In this document: positions 41,858 to 50,033 of the stretch, piece after piece
Numbering within the stretch: position 1 is the first letter of the stretch
How the letters are laid out: every line of letters starts with the position of its first letter
From: Falsiroseomonas sp051859025
Lineage (GTDB): Bacteria > Pseudomonadota > Alphaproteobacteria > Acetobacterales > Acetobacteraceae
DNA: 64,000 nt
Reading direction: 5' to 3'
Assembly (NCBI RefSeq): GCF_051859025.1
Contig: NZ_JBHYGL010000018.1
Location: 1 to 64,000, forward strand
Made by a program: the position numbers and the translations under genes
The notes under the pieces: generated by a model
Seen by the model: the letters and a program-made list of their open reading frames with translations, nothing else
The model's database searches: none
Told to the model about the DNA's origin: nothing

Positions 41858-42838
41858 TCAGGAATGCACTTCGGCGGATTTCATCGCCGTGCCGTGTTCC
41901 AGCGCCTTCCACATCTCCACGTCCCGTTCCGCCGTCCAGATGCGGGGATGGTCCAGGCCGCCGGCCTCGTCGAAGGCGCGGGTGACGTTGAAGGGCATGC
42001 AGTGCTCGAAGATCACCCAGGACCCGTATTTCGGCCGCATGAAGCCCATCGTGTCGTCGTAGATGTCCTTCAGGCCCCAGCCCTTGGCGACGCCTTCGCG
42101 CACGCGGGTGAAGAGGTCCGTGGTGAAGGATCGCGTGCCCTCGATCGCGTCGCGGCAATCATCCTTCGTCATCAGGGCGCGGCCGCGGCCGGGGACCATC
42201 TTTTCCGCCCCTAGCGCCGCGACAGCGTCCAGCGTGCGGGACCAGTCGGCGAAATGGGCATCGCCGCAATAGGGGGTGGCGCCGAACTCCACCGTGTCCC
42301 CGGCGAAGAGCACCTTCTCCTTCGGCAGCCAGACCACCGTGTCGCCGGCGGTGTGGCTGCGGCCGACATGGATGATCTGCGCCTCCCGGTCTCCCAGCCA
42401 GATCGTCATGCGGTCCTTGAAGGAATGGGTCGGCCAGGTCAGGCCGGGGATGCTTTCCTTGCCGCGGAACAGGCGCGGGAAGCGGCCGATCTCGCTGTCC
42501 ATGTCCTGCTGGCCGCGTTCCACGATCAGGTCGCGAGTCGTCTCGCTGGCGATGATGGTGGGGTTCCCGTAGCCGCTGGCGCCCAGCACCCTGACAGCAT
42601 GGTAATGCGTCAGCACCACCTGGCCGACATGGCGCGGCGTGACGGTGGCGATCCGCGCCATCACATCTTGTGCCATCGCCGGCGTCGCCTGGGCATCCAC
42701 CACCACGACGCCATCCGGCCCGACGATCACGCCGGAATTGGGATCGCCCTCCGCCGTATAGGCAAACAGGCCCGGACCGAGTTCATCGAAGGAAATAATC
42801 TTGTCGGAAAGGTCGTTCGCCGATGCGAATCCGGACAT
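41858..42838 (-). CDS. MBL-fold hydrolase with altered metal motif
   Basis: 326-aa metallo-beta-lactamase-fold protein. The HxHxDH motif reads THYHAVRVLG (His78, His80, with Val82 and Arg83 where Asp and His are expected). GRSHTAGDTVVWLP and LFAGDTVEFGATPYCGD supply the other conserved segments. The start is at the ATG reading MSGFASAN with an excellent GGAGGAAG ribosome-binding site. It opens the operon with the FAD monooxygenase and DUF2783 protein. It may open a ring or ester made by the monooxygenase; the lost DH pair implies an unusual one-metal site. Confidence 0.85.
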   Translation of the reverse strand: MSGFASANDLSDKIISFDELGPGLFAYTAEGDPNSGVIVGPDGVVVVDAQATPAMAQDVMARIATVTPRHVGQVVLTHYHAVRVLGASGYGNPTIIASETTRDLIVERGQQDMDSEIGRFPRLFRGKESIPGLTWPTHSFKDRMTIWLGDREAQIIHVGRSHTAGDTVVWLPKEKVLFAGDTVEFGATPYCGDAHFADWSRTLDAVAALGAEKMVPGRGRALMTKDDCRDAIEGTRSFTTDLFTRVREGVAKGWGLKDIYDDTMGFMRPKYGSWVIFEHCMPFNVTRAFDEAGGLDHPRIWTAERDVEMWKALEHGTAMKSAEVHS

Positions 42839-43032
42839 GTCGCTTCCTCCACCCTTGCTGCAACCGTGGCATGGCGCCGGCGAGTGACTAGCGCAAGCCT
42901 GAGGCATTGCAACGACTTTCCCATTTCGGGAGCGTTTCGCATGACTGAAAACACCATTCCATTCACGAACCTGCGCGGCTACCCTTCAAGTGTTGGATGG
43001 CGCCGGCGGGGTGCCTGATCGACGGGGAAACA
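42839..43032. promoter_or_regulatory. Divergent control region with 12-bp direct repeats
   Basis: 194-bp spacer between the MBL operon and the Crp/Fnr gene. ATGGCGCCGGCG occurs twice in direct orientation (42871-42882 and 42997-43008), and TGCAAC twice near the left end. The middle is less GC-rich (around CATTTCGGGAGCGTTTC). These may be operator sites, possibly for the adjacent Crp/Fnr protein. No classical FNR box TTGAT-N4-ATCAA is present. Confidence 0.35.
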
Positions 43033-43767
43033 ATGAGCCGTAATGCGAGCCTGACGCCTTTGCCTGGCTCCTGCGCTGCCTGTGCCGTCCGGCCCTTCGC
43101 CCTGTTCCGGGTGGTGCCGCAGGCCAGGGTGGGTGAGATCGCGAAGGTCCGGTCGGGCGTGCGCCTGGTCCGTGCCGCGGAAGCGATCCATGACAGTGTC
43201 TTCACCCTCTATGCCGGATGGGCCTTCTCCTGGACCGCGACGCCGGATGGCCGCCGCCAGGTGCTGGATTTCCACCTGCCCGGCGACCTGGTGGAGCGCA
43301 CCGAGGATGGGGCGGAGGTGGAGGCGCTGACCGATGCCTCCTTCTGCGTCCTCGCCCGTGATCGCCTGTGCGAATTCATGGGCCGCGACCCGGGCCTTGC
43401 CATGTCCTATGCCGAGGGCCTGACCCGCGACCGCGCCCGGATGCGCGAACGCCTGACCAGCCTCGGCCGGCGCGATGCCGCGGGGCGCGTGGCGCATCTG
43501 TTGCTGGAACTGCATGGCCGGCTGATGCGACGCGGCGGCGCCGATGCGAAGGGGGCGGCGGTGCCGCTGAAGCAGGCGCATCTGGCGGATGCGCTGGGGC
43601 TGTCGGTGGAACACGCCAACCGGGCGCTGGCCGCCATGCGCAAGGACGGCATCGCGACGCTCAACAAGGGGCGGCTCGAGATCCTGGACCGCGAGGCGCT
43701 GGAGGAGATGGCCGGCTGGTCCGGCCCCGCCCGGCCCGGCCTGCTGGCGCGGACCGTGGCCGTCTAA
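43033..43767 (+). CDS. Crp/Fnr-family transcriptional regulator
   Basis: 244-aa regulator. The N-terminal cyclic-nucleotide-type beta roll (about 20-130) is preceded by Cys14-x2-Cys17 and holds another Cys in DASFCVLARD, but the full FNR four-cysteine set is not visible. The C-terminal helix-turn-helix is VPLKQAHLADALGLSVEHAN followed by RALAAMRKDG. The start at 43033 has GGGGAA upstream. Divergent from the MBL-monooxygenase operon, which it may control. Its last codons (GTGGCCGTCTAAC) match the end of the 26-bp repeat array that begins one base after the stop codon. Confidence 0.88.
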   Translation: MSRNASLTPLPGSCAACAVRPFALFRVVPQARVGEIAKVRSGVRLVRAAEAIHDSVFTLYAGWAFSWTATPDGRRQVLDFHLPGDLVERTEDGAEVEALTDASFCVLARDRLCEFMGRDPGLAMSYAEGLTRDRARMRERLTSLGRRDAAGRVAHLLLELHGRLMRRGGADAKGAAVPLKQAHLADALGLSVEHANRALAAMRKDGIATLNKGRLEILDREALEEMAGWSGPARPGLLARTVAV

Positions 43768-43768
43768 C

Positions 43769-43898
43769 GGCCCGGGTGTCTGGGTCCGTCTAATGGCCCG
43801 GGTGTCTGGGGCCGTCTAACGGCCCGGGTGTCTGGGGCCGTCTAACGGCCCGGGGGCCTGGGGCCGTTTGACGGCCCGGGGGCCTGGGGCGGTTTGAC
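43769..43898. repeat. Five tandem copies of a 26-bp unit
   Basis: Units begin GGCCCGGG and end CCGTCTAAC (copies 1-3, copy 1 with two changes) or CCGTTTGAC-like (copies 4-5). They start at 43769, 43795, 43821, 43847 and 43873. Each junction ACGGCCC pairs with the GGGCCGT of the same unit, so the array can form a row of hairpins. Each unit carries TAA or TGA, and because 26 is not a multiple of three the stops fall in all frames. Possible transcription/translation stop cassette or unstable minisatellite. Confidence 0.85.
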
Positions 43899-43979
43899 CC
43901 CGCACCCTGGCGGCTTGCCCGCCGGGCGGGCTAGCTTTGGGCACGGGCGGTTCACGCGGACCGCCCCGACCCCTGCCGG

Positions 43980-44651
43980 ATGCCCACCATGATCCTGCCG
44001 CGCCGCCTCACCGCCCTGATCCCGCTGCTCCTGGGCCTTCTGGCCACGACCCTGGCCGCGGTCCCGTCCCTCGCCCAGCAGGGCGATCCCTCCTTCAACC
44101 TGGTCAATCGCAGCGGCCAGGTGATCAACGAGATCTATGTCTCCGCGACGCGGGAGCCGAATTGGGGCCGTGACCTGCTCGGCCAATCCACCCTGGCCAA
44201 TGGCGCCACCTTCCCCGTGCGCATCGCCCCGGCGGCGGGCTGCCGGCAGGACATCCGCGTGGTCTATGCGGATGGGCGGCCGGAGGAACGGCGGAACCAG
44301 GATACCTGCACCATCACGGAGATGGTCTTCGGTACCGCCGCGCCCCGCGCGCCCAATGCCGGGCCGGTGCCGGCGCCTTCCCCTGGTGCCACGCAGGGGG
44401 GGAACCCCTCCTTCAACCTGGTCAATCGCGGCCGCGCGCAGATCCGGGAGATCTATGTCTCCTCCTCCCGCGACAATGATTGGGGGCCGGACCGCCTGGG
44501 CCAGAACACCCTGCCCATCGGCCAGCATTTGCCGGTCCAACTGCCCCAGGGCGATTGCGTGAATGACATCCGCATCGTCTGGATGGATGGAAGGCCGGAG
44601 GAACGCCGCGCGATCGACACCTGCCAGCTGGTGAACGTGGTCTTCCCGTGA
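43980..44651 (+). CDS. Exported protein with two tandem copies of an unnamed domain
   Basis: 223 aa. A signal peptide ends near SLAQQ (about 33). Two repeats of about 75-80 residues follow (about 37-117 and 142-223), each reading PSFNLVNR, EIYVS..R..(N/D)WG.D.LGQ.TL, then a Cys, DIRVVY/DIRIVW, DGRPEERR, DTC and a final VVF/MVF. They are joined by a Pro/Ala linker. Each repeat has two cysteines that could pair. I know of similar uncharacterised proteins in Acetobacteraceae but no function. ATG at 43980; 43989 is possible. Coupled to the FkbM gene by TGATG. Confidence 0.78.
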   Translation: MPTMILPRRLTALIPLLLGLLATTLAAVPSLAQQGDPSFNLVNRSGQVINEIYVSATREPNWGRDLLGQSTLANGATFPVRIAPAAGCRQDIRVVYADGRPEERRNQDTCTITEMVFGTAAPRAPNAGPVPAPSPGATQGGNPSFNLVNRGRAQIREIYVSSSRDNDWGPDRLGQNTLPIGQHLPVQLPQGDCVNDIRIVWMDGRPEERRAIDTCQLVNVVFP

Positions 44652-45451
44652 TGGCGTCGCTGGCCGATCAGTATCGCGCGCTGCGGGATCGCCGCCGCGC
44701 CGGCGACCCGCCGGATTTCGAGGCGCTGCTCCGCCGCTTCTACACCGGCTTCCTGAAGCCCGGTGACACCGCGATCGATGTCGGTGCCTTCAAGGGCAAG
44801 CACACCATCCCCATCGCCGCCGCCATCGCCGGCCCCGGCGCCGCGCTGCATGCGATCGAGCCCAATCCGGACATGGCGGCCGCGCTGCGCGCGCGCATCG
44901 CCGGCGATCCCGCGCTGTCCTTCGTGATGCTGCATGAATGCGCGGCGGCGGCGGAAAACGGCATCGCCGAATTCATCATCGCCGTGGAGGCGCCTGGCTA
45001 TAGCGGCCTGCGCCAGCGGGACTACGACCAGCCCGATGTCACCACGCAGCGCATCGGCGTGCATACCGTGCGGCTCGACTGGCTGCTGCCGCATCTGCCG
45101 AGCCTCGCCTACATCAAGCTCGACATCGAGGGGGGGGAATTCGATGCGCTGCGCGGGGCCGCGGGCCTGCTGGAACGCCACCGCCCCGCCATCAGCTTCG
45201 AATTCGGCCGCCGCGCCTATGGCGTCTATGGCGTCGAACCGGCGGAGGTCTTCGACTGGTTCGAGGCACGGCGCTACGTGCTGTTCGACATCATCGGCAA
45301 CCCGCTCCGCCTGAAGGACCGCTTCCTGCGCGCCGATCGCCTGCCCGGCGTCTTCGATTTCCTCGCGGTACCGGCGGAGAACCGCGCCCTGGTCCAGCTG
45401 GCGCAGGCGCAGCAGGACCCGCCGCCCGTCACCACGCCGCCCGCACCCTGA
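44651..45451 (+). CDS. FkbM-family methyltransferase
   Basis: 266-aa SAM-dependent O-methyltransferase. AIDVGAFKGKHTIPIA is motif I, HAIEPNPDM the acidic loop, and YIKLDIEGGEFDALRGA the diagnostic FkbM motif. Typical substrates are sugars or small-molecule hydroxyls. It begins on the stop of the repeat-domain gene and is probably cotranscribed with it. The 3' end overlaps the convergent histidine kinase by 23 bp, giving it a Pro-rich tail (DPPPVTTPPAP). Confidence 0.87.
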   Translation: MASLADQYRALRDRRRAGDPPDFEALLRRFYTGFLKPGDTAIDVGAFKGKHTIPIAAAIAGPGAALHAIEPNPDMAAALRARIAGDPALSFVMLHECAAAAENGIAEFIIAVEAPGYSGLRQRDYDQPDVTTQRIGVHTVRLDWLLPHLPSLAYIKLDIEGGEFDALRGAAGLLERHRPAISFEFGRRAYGVYGVEPAEVFDWFEARRYVLFDIIGNPLRLKDRFLRADRLPGVFDFLAVPAENRALVQLAQAQQDPPPVTTPPAP

Positions 45452-46727
45452 GGCCCGGGGCCGCATCCTCCAGCGTGATGCGAAGCCCGTGCAACTCCGC
45501 CACCGCCGCCACCAGCGCGAGCCCGAGCCCCGTGCCGGGCGTGGCGCGGGAGGCATCGAGGCGGTGGAAGCGCCGGAATACCGTGGCGCGCGCATCCTCC
45601 GGGATGCCGGGCCCGTCATCGGCGATGGTGATCGCCCGATCCTCCAGCGCCAGGCGCACCGTGCCATCGGCGCGGCCGTGACGGATGGCGTTCTCCACCA
45701 GATTGGCCAGCATCTGCGTCAGCAATTCGCGGTCGCCCTGGATGGTCGCGCCGTGGTCAATCTGCGCGACCAGCAGCTGCCCGCGCTCCATCGCCGCGGG
45801 GGCGTAGAGTTCGGCAACCGTCGCGCAGACATCATCCAGTGCCACCGGCGCGAAGGCGGCGCGGCGGGCGCCGCTCTCGACCTCCGCGATGCGGAGCAGG
45901 GCGGCGAAGATGTCGAGGATGCGGTCGCATTCCGCGACGGCTTCCTCCGCCCCCTCCATCGATTCCAGCCGGCGGCGGAGCCGCGTCAGGGGCGTGCGGA
46001 GGTCATGGGCGATGTCGTCGCTGACCTGGCGGAGCGCGGCCATGGTGATCTGCAGCCGGTCCAGCGTGGCATTCACGCGCCGTGCCAGCCGGTCGAACTC
46101 ATCGCCCCCGGGGCGGGCGGCCAGGCGGGTTTCCATCCGCCCTTCCTCCACCTGCGCCAGCGCGCGTTCCATGCTGGCGGCGCGCCGCGCGACGCCGCGG
46201 CCCACCAGCAGCCCGCCGCCCAGCGCCAGCAGGATGGCGGCACCGCCGACCCAGCCCGCCGCGCCCAGCAGCTGTGCTTCCAGCGCCCGCACCGGCGCCA
46301 GATCCCGCCCCACCAGCAGGAAGTGGTTGGCGGGCAAGGCGGTGCCGAGGGCCAGCATCACGCTCTCCTCCCGCGCCGTATCGACCTCGATGCTCGCCCA
46401 GCCCGCCTGGCGGGGGGCGGAGGCGAGGTTGCCGGCGATGCGCCCGCCATCGGCGCCGGAGAGCAGGAAGAACTGGGTTCCGCTGCGATCGGCGGCGATC
46501 CGCGCCTCGATCGACAAGGCGAGGGAGGGCACGCCGCCCAGCCGCGCGGCGTTGAGCAGCACGCCGACATCGCGTTCGATCTCGGACGCGATCTGCCGCA
46601 CGGCGAAGCGCGACGTCGCCCAGTAGCCGATGCCCGCCAGCATCAGCGTGCCCAGCAGCGTGAGCGCGAGGTGCAGCAGCGTGACGCGGAAGCCCGTGGT
46701 GCCGGCCCAGCGGCGGAGCGCGTTCAT
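45429..46727 (-). CDS. OmpR-partner sensor histidine kinase
   Basis: 432-aa inner-membrane kinase. Membrane helices lie at about 15-35 and 150-172 with a short periplasmic sensor between, then HAMP (RGVARRAASMERALAQVEEG), HisKA with VSDDIAHDLRTPLTRLRRRL as the phosphoacceptor site, and a HATPase domain (NLVENAIRHG, DDGPGIPED, GTGLGLAL). The start is fixed by the ATGA overlap with the response regulator stop. The 3' end overlaps fkbM. Divergent degP next to the pair suggests an envelope-stress function. Confidence 0.92.
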   Translation of the reverse strand: MNALRRWAGTTGFRVTLLHLALTLLGTLMLAGIGYWATSRFAVRQIASEIERDVGVLLNAARLGGVPSLALSIEARIAADRSGTQFFLLSGADGGRIAGNLASAPRQAGWASIEVDTAREESVMLALGTALPANHFLLVGRDLAPVRALEAQLLGAAGWVGGAAILLALGGGLLVGRGVARRAASMERALAQVEEGRMETRLAARPGGDEFDRLARRVNATLDRLQITMAALRQVSDDIAHDLRTPLTRLRRRLESMEGAEEAVAECDRILDIFAALLRIAEVESGARRAAFAPVALDDVCATVAELYAPAAMERGQLLVAQIDHGATIQGDRELLTQMLANLVENAIRHGRADGTVRLALEDRAITIADDGPGIPEDARATVFRRFHRLDASRATPGTGLGLALVAAVAELHGLRITLEDAAPGLRVRAAW

Positions 46728-47398
46728 GGATCGGGTGGCCGGATGGTGTAGCCCGCGCCGCGCAGCGTCTGGATCAGGTGCGGTTCGCCGAGCTTGGCGC
46801 GCAGCCGGCTGACATGGGTTTCGACCACGGAGGTGCGCGGGTCGAAGTGGATGTCCCACACGCCTTCCAGCAGCATGCTCCGCGTCACCACGCGGCCGGC
46901 ATGGCGCAGCAGGTATTCCAGCAGCCGCCATTCCCGCGGCTGCAATTCGATCCGCTGTCCCGCGCGCGTGACGGTGCGGCGCAGCAGATCCATCTCCAAA
47001 TCCGCCACGCGCAGCACGGTGGTCTCCGCGGCCATGGCGGCGGGGCGGCGGCCGAGCGCATGGACGCGCGCCAGCAGCTCCGGCAGCGCGAAGGGTTTCG
47101 CGAGATAGTCATCGGCGCCGGCGTCCAGGCCTTCCACCCGGTCGCCCAGTGACGCGCGGGCCGTGAGCATCAGGGCAGGGGTGGCGATGCCGGCGGCGCG
47201 CAGCGCGCGGATCAGGCCCAGGCCGTCGAGGCCCGGCAGCATCCGGTCCACCACCAGCACCTCGAACTGCCCGCCGATGGCCTCCATCAGCCCCTGCTTG
47301 CCATCGGCGACATGGCTGACCAGATGCCCCGCGCCGCCCAGTGCGCGGGCGATGTCAGCGGCCGTGCCCGCATCATCCTCCACCAGCAGGATCCGCAA
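46724..47398 (-). CDS. OmpR/PhoB-family response regulator
   Basis: 224-aa DNA-binding regulator. Receiver: EDD near the N-terminus, phospho-Asp in VLVVDRMLPGLDG, and LAKPF lysine. The winged-helix domain has LQPREWRLLEYLLRH, GVWDIHFDPRTSVVETHVSRLRAKL and RGAGYTI. I place the start at TTG 47398 (reading LRILLVEDD) because GGAGG lies seven bases upstream and it gives the standard length; an in-frame ATG at 47467 would add 23 atypical residues. Coupled to the kinase by ATGA. Likely targets include the divergent degP. Confidence 0.88.
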   Translation of the reverse strand: MRILLVEDDAGTAADIARALGGAGHLVSHVADGKQGLMEAIGGQFEVLVVDRMLPGLDGLGLIRALRAAGIATPALMLTARASLGDRVEGLDAGADDYLAKPFALPELLARVHALGRRPAAMAAETTVLRVADLEMDLLRRTVTRAGQRIELQPREWRLLEYLLRHAGRVVTRSMLLEGVWDIHFDPRTSVVETHVSRLRAKLGEPHLIQTLRGAGYTIRPPDP

Positions 47399-47514
47399 CC
47401 CCCGCGCCTCCTTACCAATCCGTATGCCTGCCGCGAACAGCCCGTGAGGGCGGTGCGCTACCTCCATGACACGCCAGCCCAGACAGGGTTGGACGCTTCA
47501 CGGAGGCATCTACC

Positions 47515-49017
47515 ATGAGCGACAAGTCCCAGCCCGCCCGCAAGGCCCCCGGCGGGAAGCGGCATTTCTGGGCCGCCGGTTTCCTGGCCCTCGCCTTGGG
47601 CACCACCGCGCTGACGACGCTGCCCATGGCCGGCAGCGCCCAGACCACGCCGAGCGCCCCCGCCATCGTCCTGCCGCACCAGCGCGGCCCGCAGGGTTTT
47701 GCCGATCTCGCCGCCCGCGTCGCGCCTTCCGTCGTGCGCGTGACGGTCACGGGCCAGATGGAGGCGACGCCGGCGGCGGTCGAGATGCCGCCGGAGTTGC
47801 GCGGCACGCCGCTGGAACAGTTCTTCCGCCAGTTCGAGCGGGGGCAGCGCGCGCCCCGGGGCGAGCCGCGTGGCGAACAGCGGCGCAGCGTCGGCCAGGG
47901 CAGCGGCTTCATCATCGATGCCGGCGGCTACATCGTCACCAACAACCATGTGGTCGGTGACGCCGCCTCGGTGAAGGTCGAACTGACGGATGGCCGGGAA
48001 CTGCCGGCCCGCGTGATCGGCACGGACCCGCAGACGGACCTGGCATTGCTGAAGGTGGAGGCCGGTGGCCCGCTGCCCGCGGTGACATGGGGTGACAGCG
48101 ACGCGCTTCGCGTCGGCGACTGGGTGGTGGCCATGGGCAATCCCTTCGGCCTGGGCGGCAGCGTGACGGCGGGCATCGTCTCGGCGCGTGGGCGCCAGAT
48201 CGGCGCGGGCCCCTATGACGACTTCATCCAGACCGATGCACCGATCAACCCCGGCAATTCCGGCGGCCCGCTGTTCAATGCGAATGGGGAGGTGGTGGGC
48301 ATCAACACCGCCATCTACGCGCCGTCCGGCGGCAATGTCGGCATCGGCTTCGCGGTGCCGGCGCGCATGGCGCGGCACGTCATCACCGACCTGCAGCAGG
48401 ATGGCCGCGTGGCGCGGGGGTGGCTTGGTGTCTCCATGCAGCCGCTGAACGCGGAACTGGCCAGCGCGCTGCGCCTGCCGGATACGCGCGGCGTGCTGGT
48501 GGCGGGGGTGGAGCCCGGCAGCCCCGCGGCCCAGGCCGGCGTGAAGGCGGGCGACGTGGTGGTCGGCATCGATGGCCGCCCGGTGGCCGCGGCGCGGGAC
48601 CTGGCGATCGCGGTGGCGGAGGCATCGCCGCGCAGCACCGCGACCCTGACCCTGCTGCGCGACGGCCAGCGGGTGGAACAGGCGGTCACGATCGGCCAGC
48701 GGGAGGCCCCGCGGCAGGAAGCCCGCGCCGGCGGGGCGGAGGCGCCGCGCCAGGCCTCGCTCGGCCTGCGCCTGTCCACCGGCAAGGCGGGCGATGGCGT
48801 GACGGTGGCCGCGGTGGAGCCCGGCAGCATCGCCGCGACGCGCGGGATGCAGGCGGGCGACGTGATCCTGCGCGCCGGGGAGCGTGACGTACGCCGCCCG
48901 CAGGATGTGACGGAAGCCGTCGCCGCCGCCCGCAGCGCCGGCCGCCCGGCCATCGCCTTGCAGGTGGTGCGGGATGGCGGCCGGGCCTTCATCGCCCTGC
49001 CGCTGAACGCGGGCTGA
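47515..49017 (+). CDS. DegP/HtrA-type periplasmic serine protease
   Basis: 500-aa Do-family protease-chaperone. The N-terminal hydrophobic signal (about 17-42) ends at GSAQ. The catalytic triad is His145 (NNHVV), Asp175 (TDLALL) and Ser249 (GNSGGPL). Two PDZ domains follow (about 280-370 and 405-495). An Arg/Gly-rich Q-linker (100-125) is long. Degrades misfolded envelope proteins. Ribosome-binding site GGAGG nine bases before ATG 47515. Divergent from a two-component system that probably controls it. A strong hairpin follows the stop. Confidence 0.93.
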   Translation: MSDKSQPARKAPGGKRHFWAAGFLALALGTTALTTLPMAGSAQTTPSAPAIVLPHQRGPQGFADLAARVAPSVVRVTVTGQMEATPAAVEMPPELRGTPLEQFFRQFERGQRAPRGEPRGEQRRSVGQGSGFIIDAGGYIVTNNHVVGDAASVKVELTDGRELPARVIGTDPQTDLALLKVEAGGPLPAVTWGDSDALRVGDWVVAMGNPFGLGGSVTAGIVSARGRQIGAGPYDDFIQTDAPINPGNSGGPLFNANGEVVGINTAIYAPSGGNVGIGFAVPARMARHVITDLQQDGRVARGWLGVSMQPLNAELASALRLPDTRGVLVAGVEPGSPAAQAGVKAGDVVVGIDGRPVAAARDLAIAVAEASPRSTATLTLLRDGQRVEQAVTIGQREAPRQEARAGGAEAPRQASLGLRLSTGKAGDGVTVAAVEPGSIAATRGMQAGDVILRAGERDVRRPQDVTEAVAAARSAGRPAIALQVVRDGGRAFIALPLNAG

Positions 49018-49023
49018 CGAAGG

Positions 49024-49047
49024 GGGGCGGGGTTCCGGCCCCGCCCC
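49024..49047. terminator. GC hairpin after degP
   Basis: Perfect 9-bp stem GGGGCGGGG/CCCCGCCCC with a TTCCGG loop, 7 bp after the stop codon. There is no T-run, but position and strength fit a transcription stop. Confidence 0.5.
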
Positions 49048-49090
49048 TCCCGTGGCTACCCTGCCAGGATCATCCGGGCAGGGAAACTCC

Positions 49091-49951
49091 ATGAACGCCA
49101 CCGCACGCCGCCAGGCCTTCCGCGCCATTCTGGCGGGGGAGGCCTGCGTGCACCCCGCCTCCGTCTTCGATGCCATCTCAGGCCGCATCGCCGCCGAGAT
49201 CGGGTTCGAGTCGGCGATCCTGGGGGGCTCCGTCGCGTCCCAGGCCGTGCTCGGCGCGCCGGACCACATCATCCTGACGCTGACGGAACTGGCAGACCTG
49301 GTGCGGCGCATCGCGCGGGGCGGCGCGCCGCCGCTGCTGGTGGATGCGGACCACGGCTTCGGCAATGCGCTCAGCGTGATGCGCACGGTGGAAGAACTGG
49401 AGGTCGCCGGCGTCGCGGCGCTCACCATCGAGGACACGCTGCTGCCCCGCCCCTACGGTCCCGAGGGCACCGCGTTGCTGCCGCTGGAGGAGGGCCTGGG
49501 CAAGATCCGCGCGGCGCTGGCGGCGCGGAGCGATCCGTCGCTCGTCATCGTGGCGCGGACCGGCGCGCTGGGCGTGACCTCCACCGAGGACGCGATCGTA
49601 CGTGCCCGCGCCTATGCAGGGGCCGGTGCCGACGGCATCTTCGTCACGGGGCTGTCCGATCTGGCGCAGTTGGATGCGCTGCGGGATGCGACGGGCCTGC
49701 CGCTGCTGGTCGGCAGCGCCAAGGCGGGGATCGGCGGGGCGGCTGTGCTGGCGGCGCATGGCGCGCGCGTGGCGCTGCAGGGCCACCACACCTTCCCCGC
49801 CGCGGTGAAGGCGATGCGGGACACGCTGCAGGCGCTGCGCGATGGCACGGCGCCCAAGGACCTGCCCGGCATCGCCGATGGCGCGACCATGAAGCGGCTG
49901 CAGCGCGAAGCGCATTACGACGCGGCGATCCGCGACTTCCTCGGGGGGTAG
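49091..49951 (+). CDS. ICL/PEP-mutase superfamily enzyme, oxaloacetate decarboxylase-like
   Basis: 286-aa beta-barrel lyase. It resembles PA4872-type oxaloacetate decarboxylase: SVFDAISGRIAAEIGFESAI, LGGSVASQAVLGAPD, the metal/catalytic DADHGFGNALSVMRTVEELE and LTIEDTLLP. The superfamily forms or breaks C-C or P-C bonds of oxo acids with Mg. ATG at 49091 with AGGGAA upstream; the open frame upstream is unsupported. The final segment AHGARVALQGHHTFPAAV is also as in PA4872. A separate MFS exporter follows after 82 bp. Confidence 0.85.
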   Translation: MNATARRQAFRAILAGEACVHPASVFDAISGRIAAEIGFESAILGGSVASQAVLGAPDHIILTLTELADLVRRIARGGAPPLLVDADHGFGNALSVMRTVEELEVAGVAALTIEDTLLPRPYGPEGTALLPLEEGLGKIRAALAARSDPSLVIVARTGALGVTSTEDAIVRARAYAGAGADGIFVTGLSDLAQLDALRDATGLPLLVGSAKAGIGGAAVLAAHGARVALQGHHTFPAAVKAMRDTLQALRDGTAPKDLPGIADGATMKRLQREAHYDAAIRDFLGG

Positions 49952-50033
49952 GCGCGCGCTGCCATTCCCGCATACTGCGCGGAATGACGGAGGAAACGAC
50001 ACGGGCAGGGCGCGCAGGCGCCGGTGCGCGCGC

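Noticed and set aside
42839..43032. Classical FNR box in the Crp/Fnr spacer
   Set aside because: No TTGAT-N4-ATCAA-like sequence is present.
43769..43898. CRISPR array
   Set aside because: The repeats are directly adjacent with no variable spacers and no cas genes are present.
47458..49437. Long minus-strand frame opposite degP
   Set aside because: Antisense shadow with repetitive His/Arg/Gly composition; the plus-strand protease motifs are complete.
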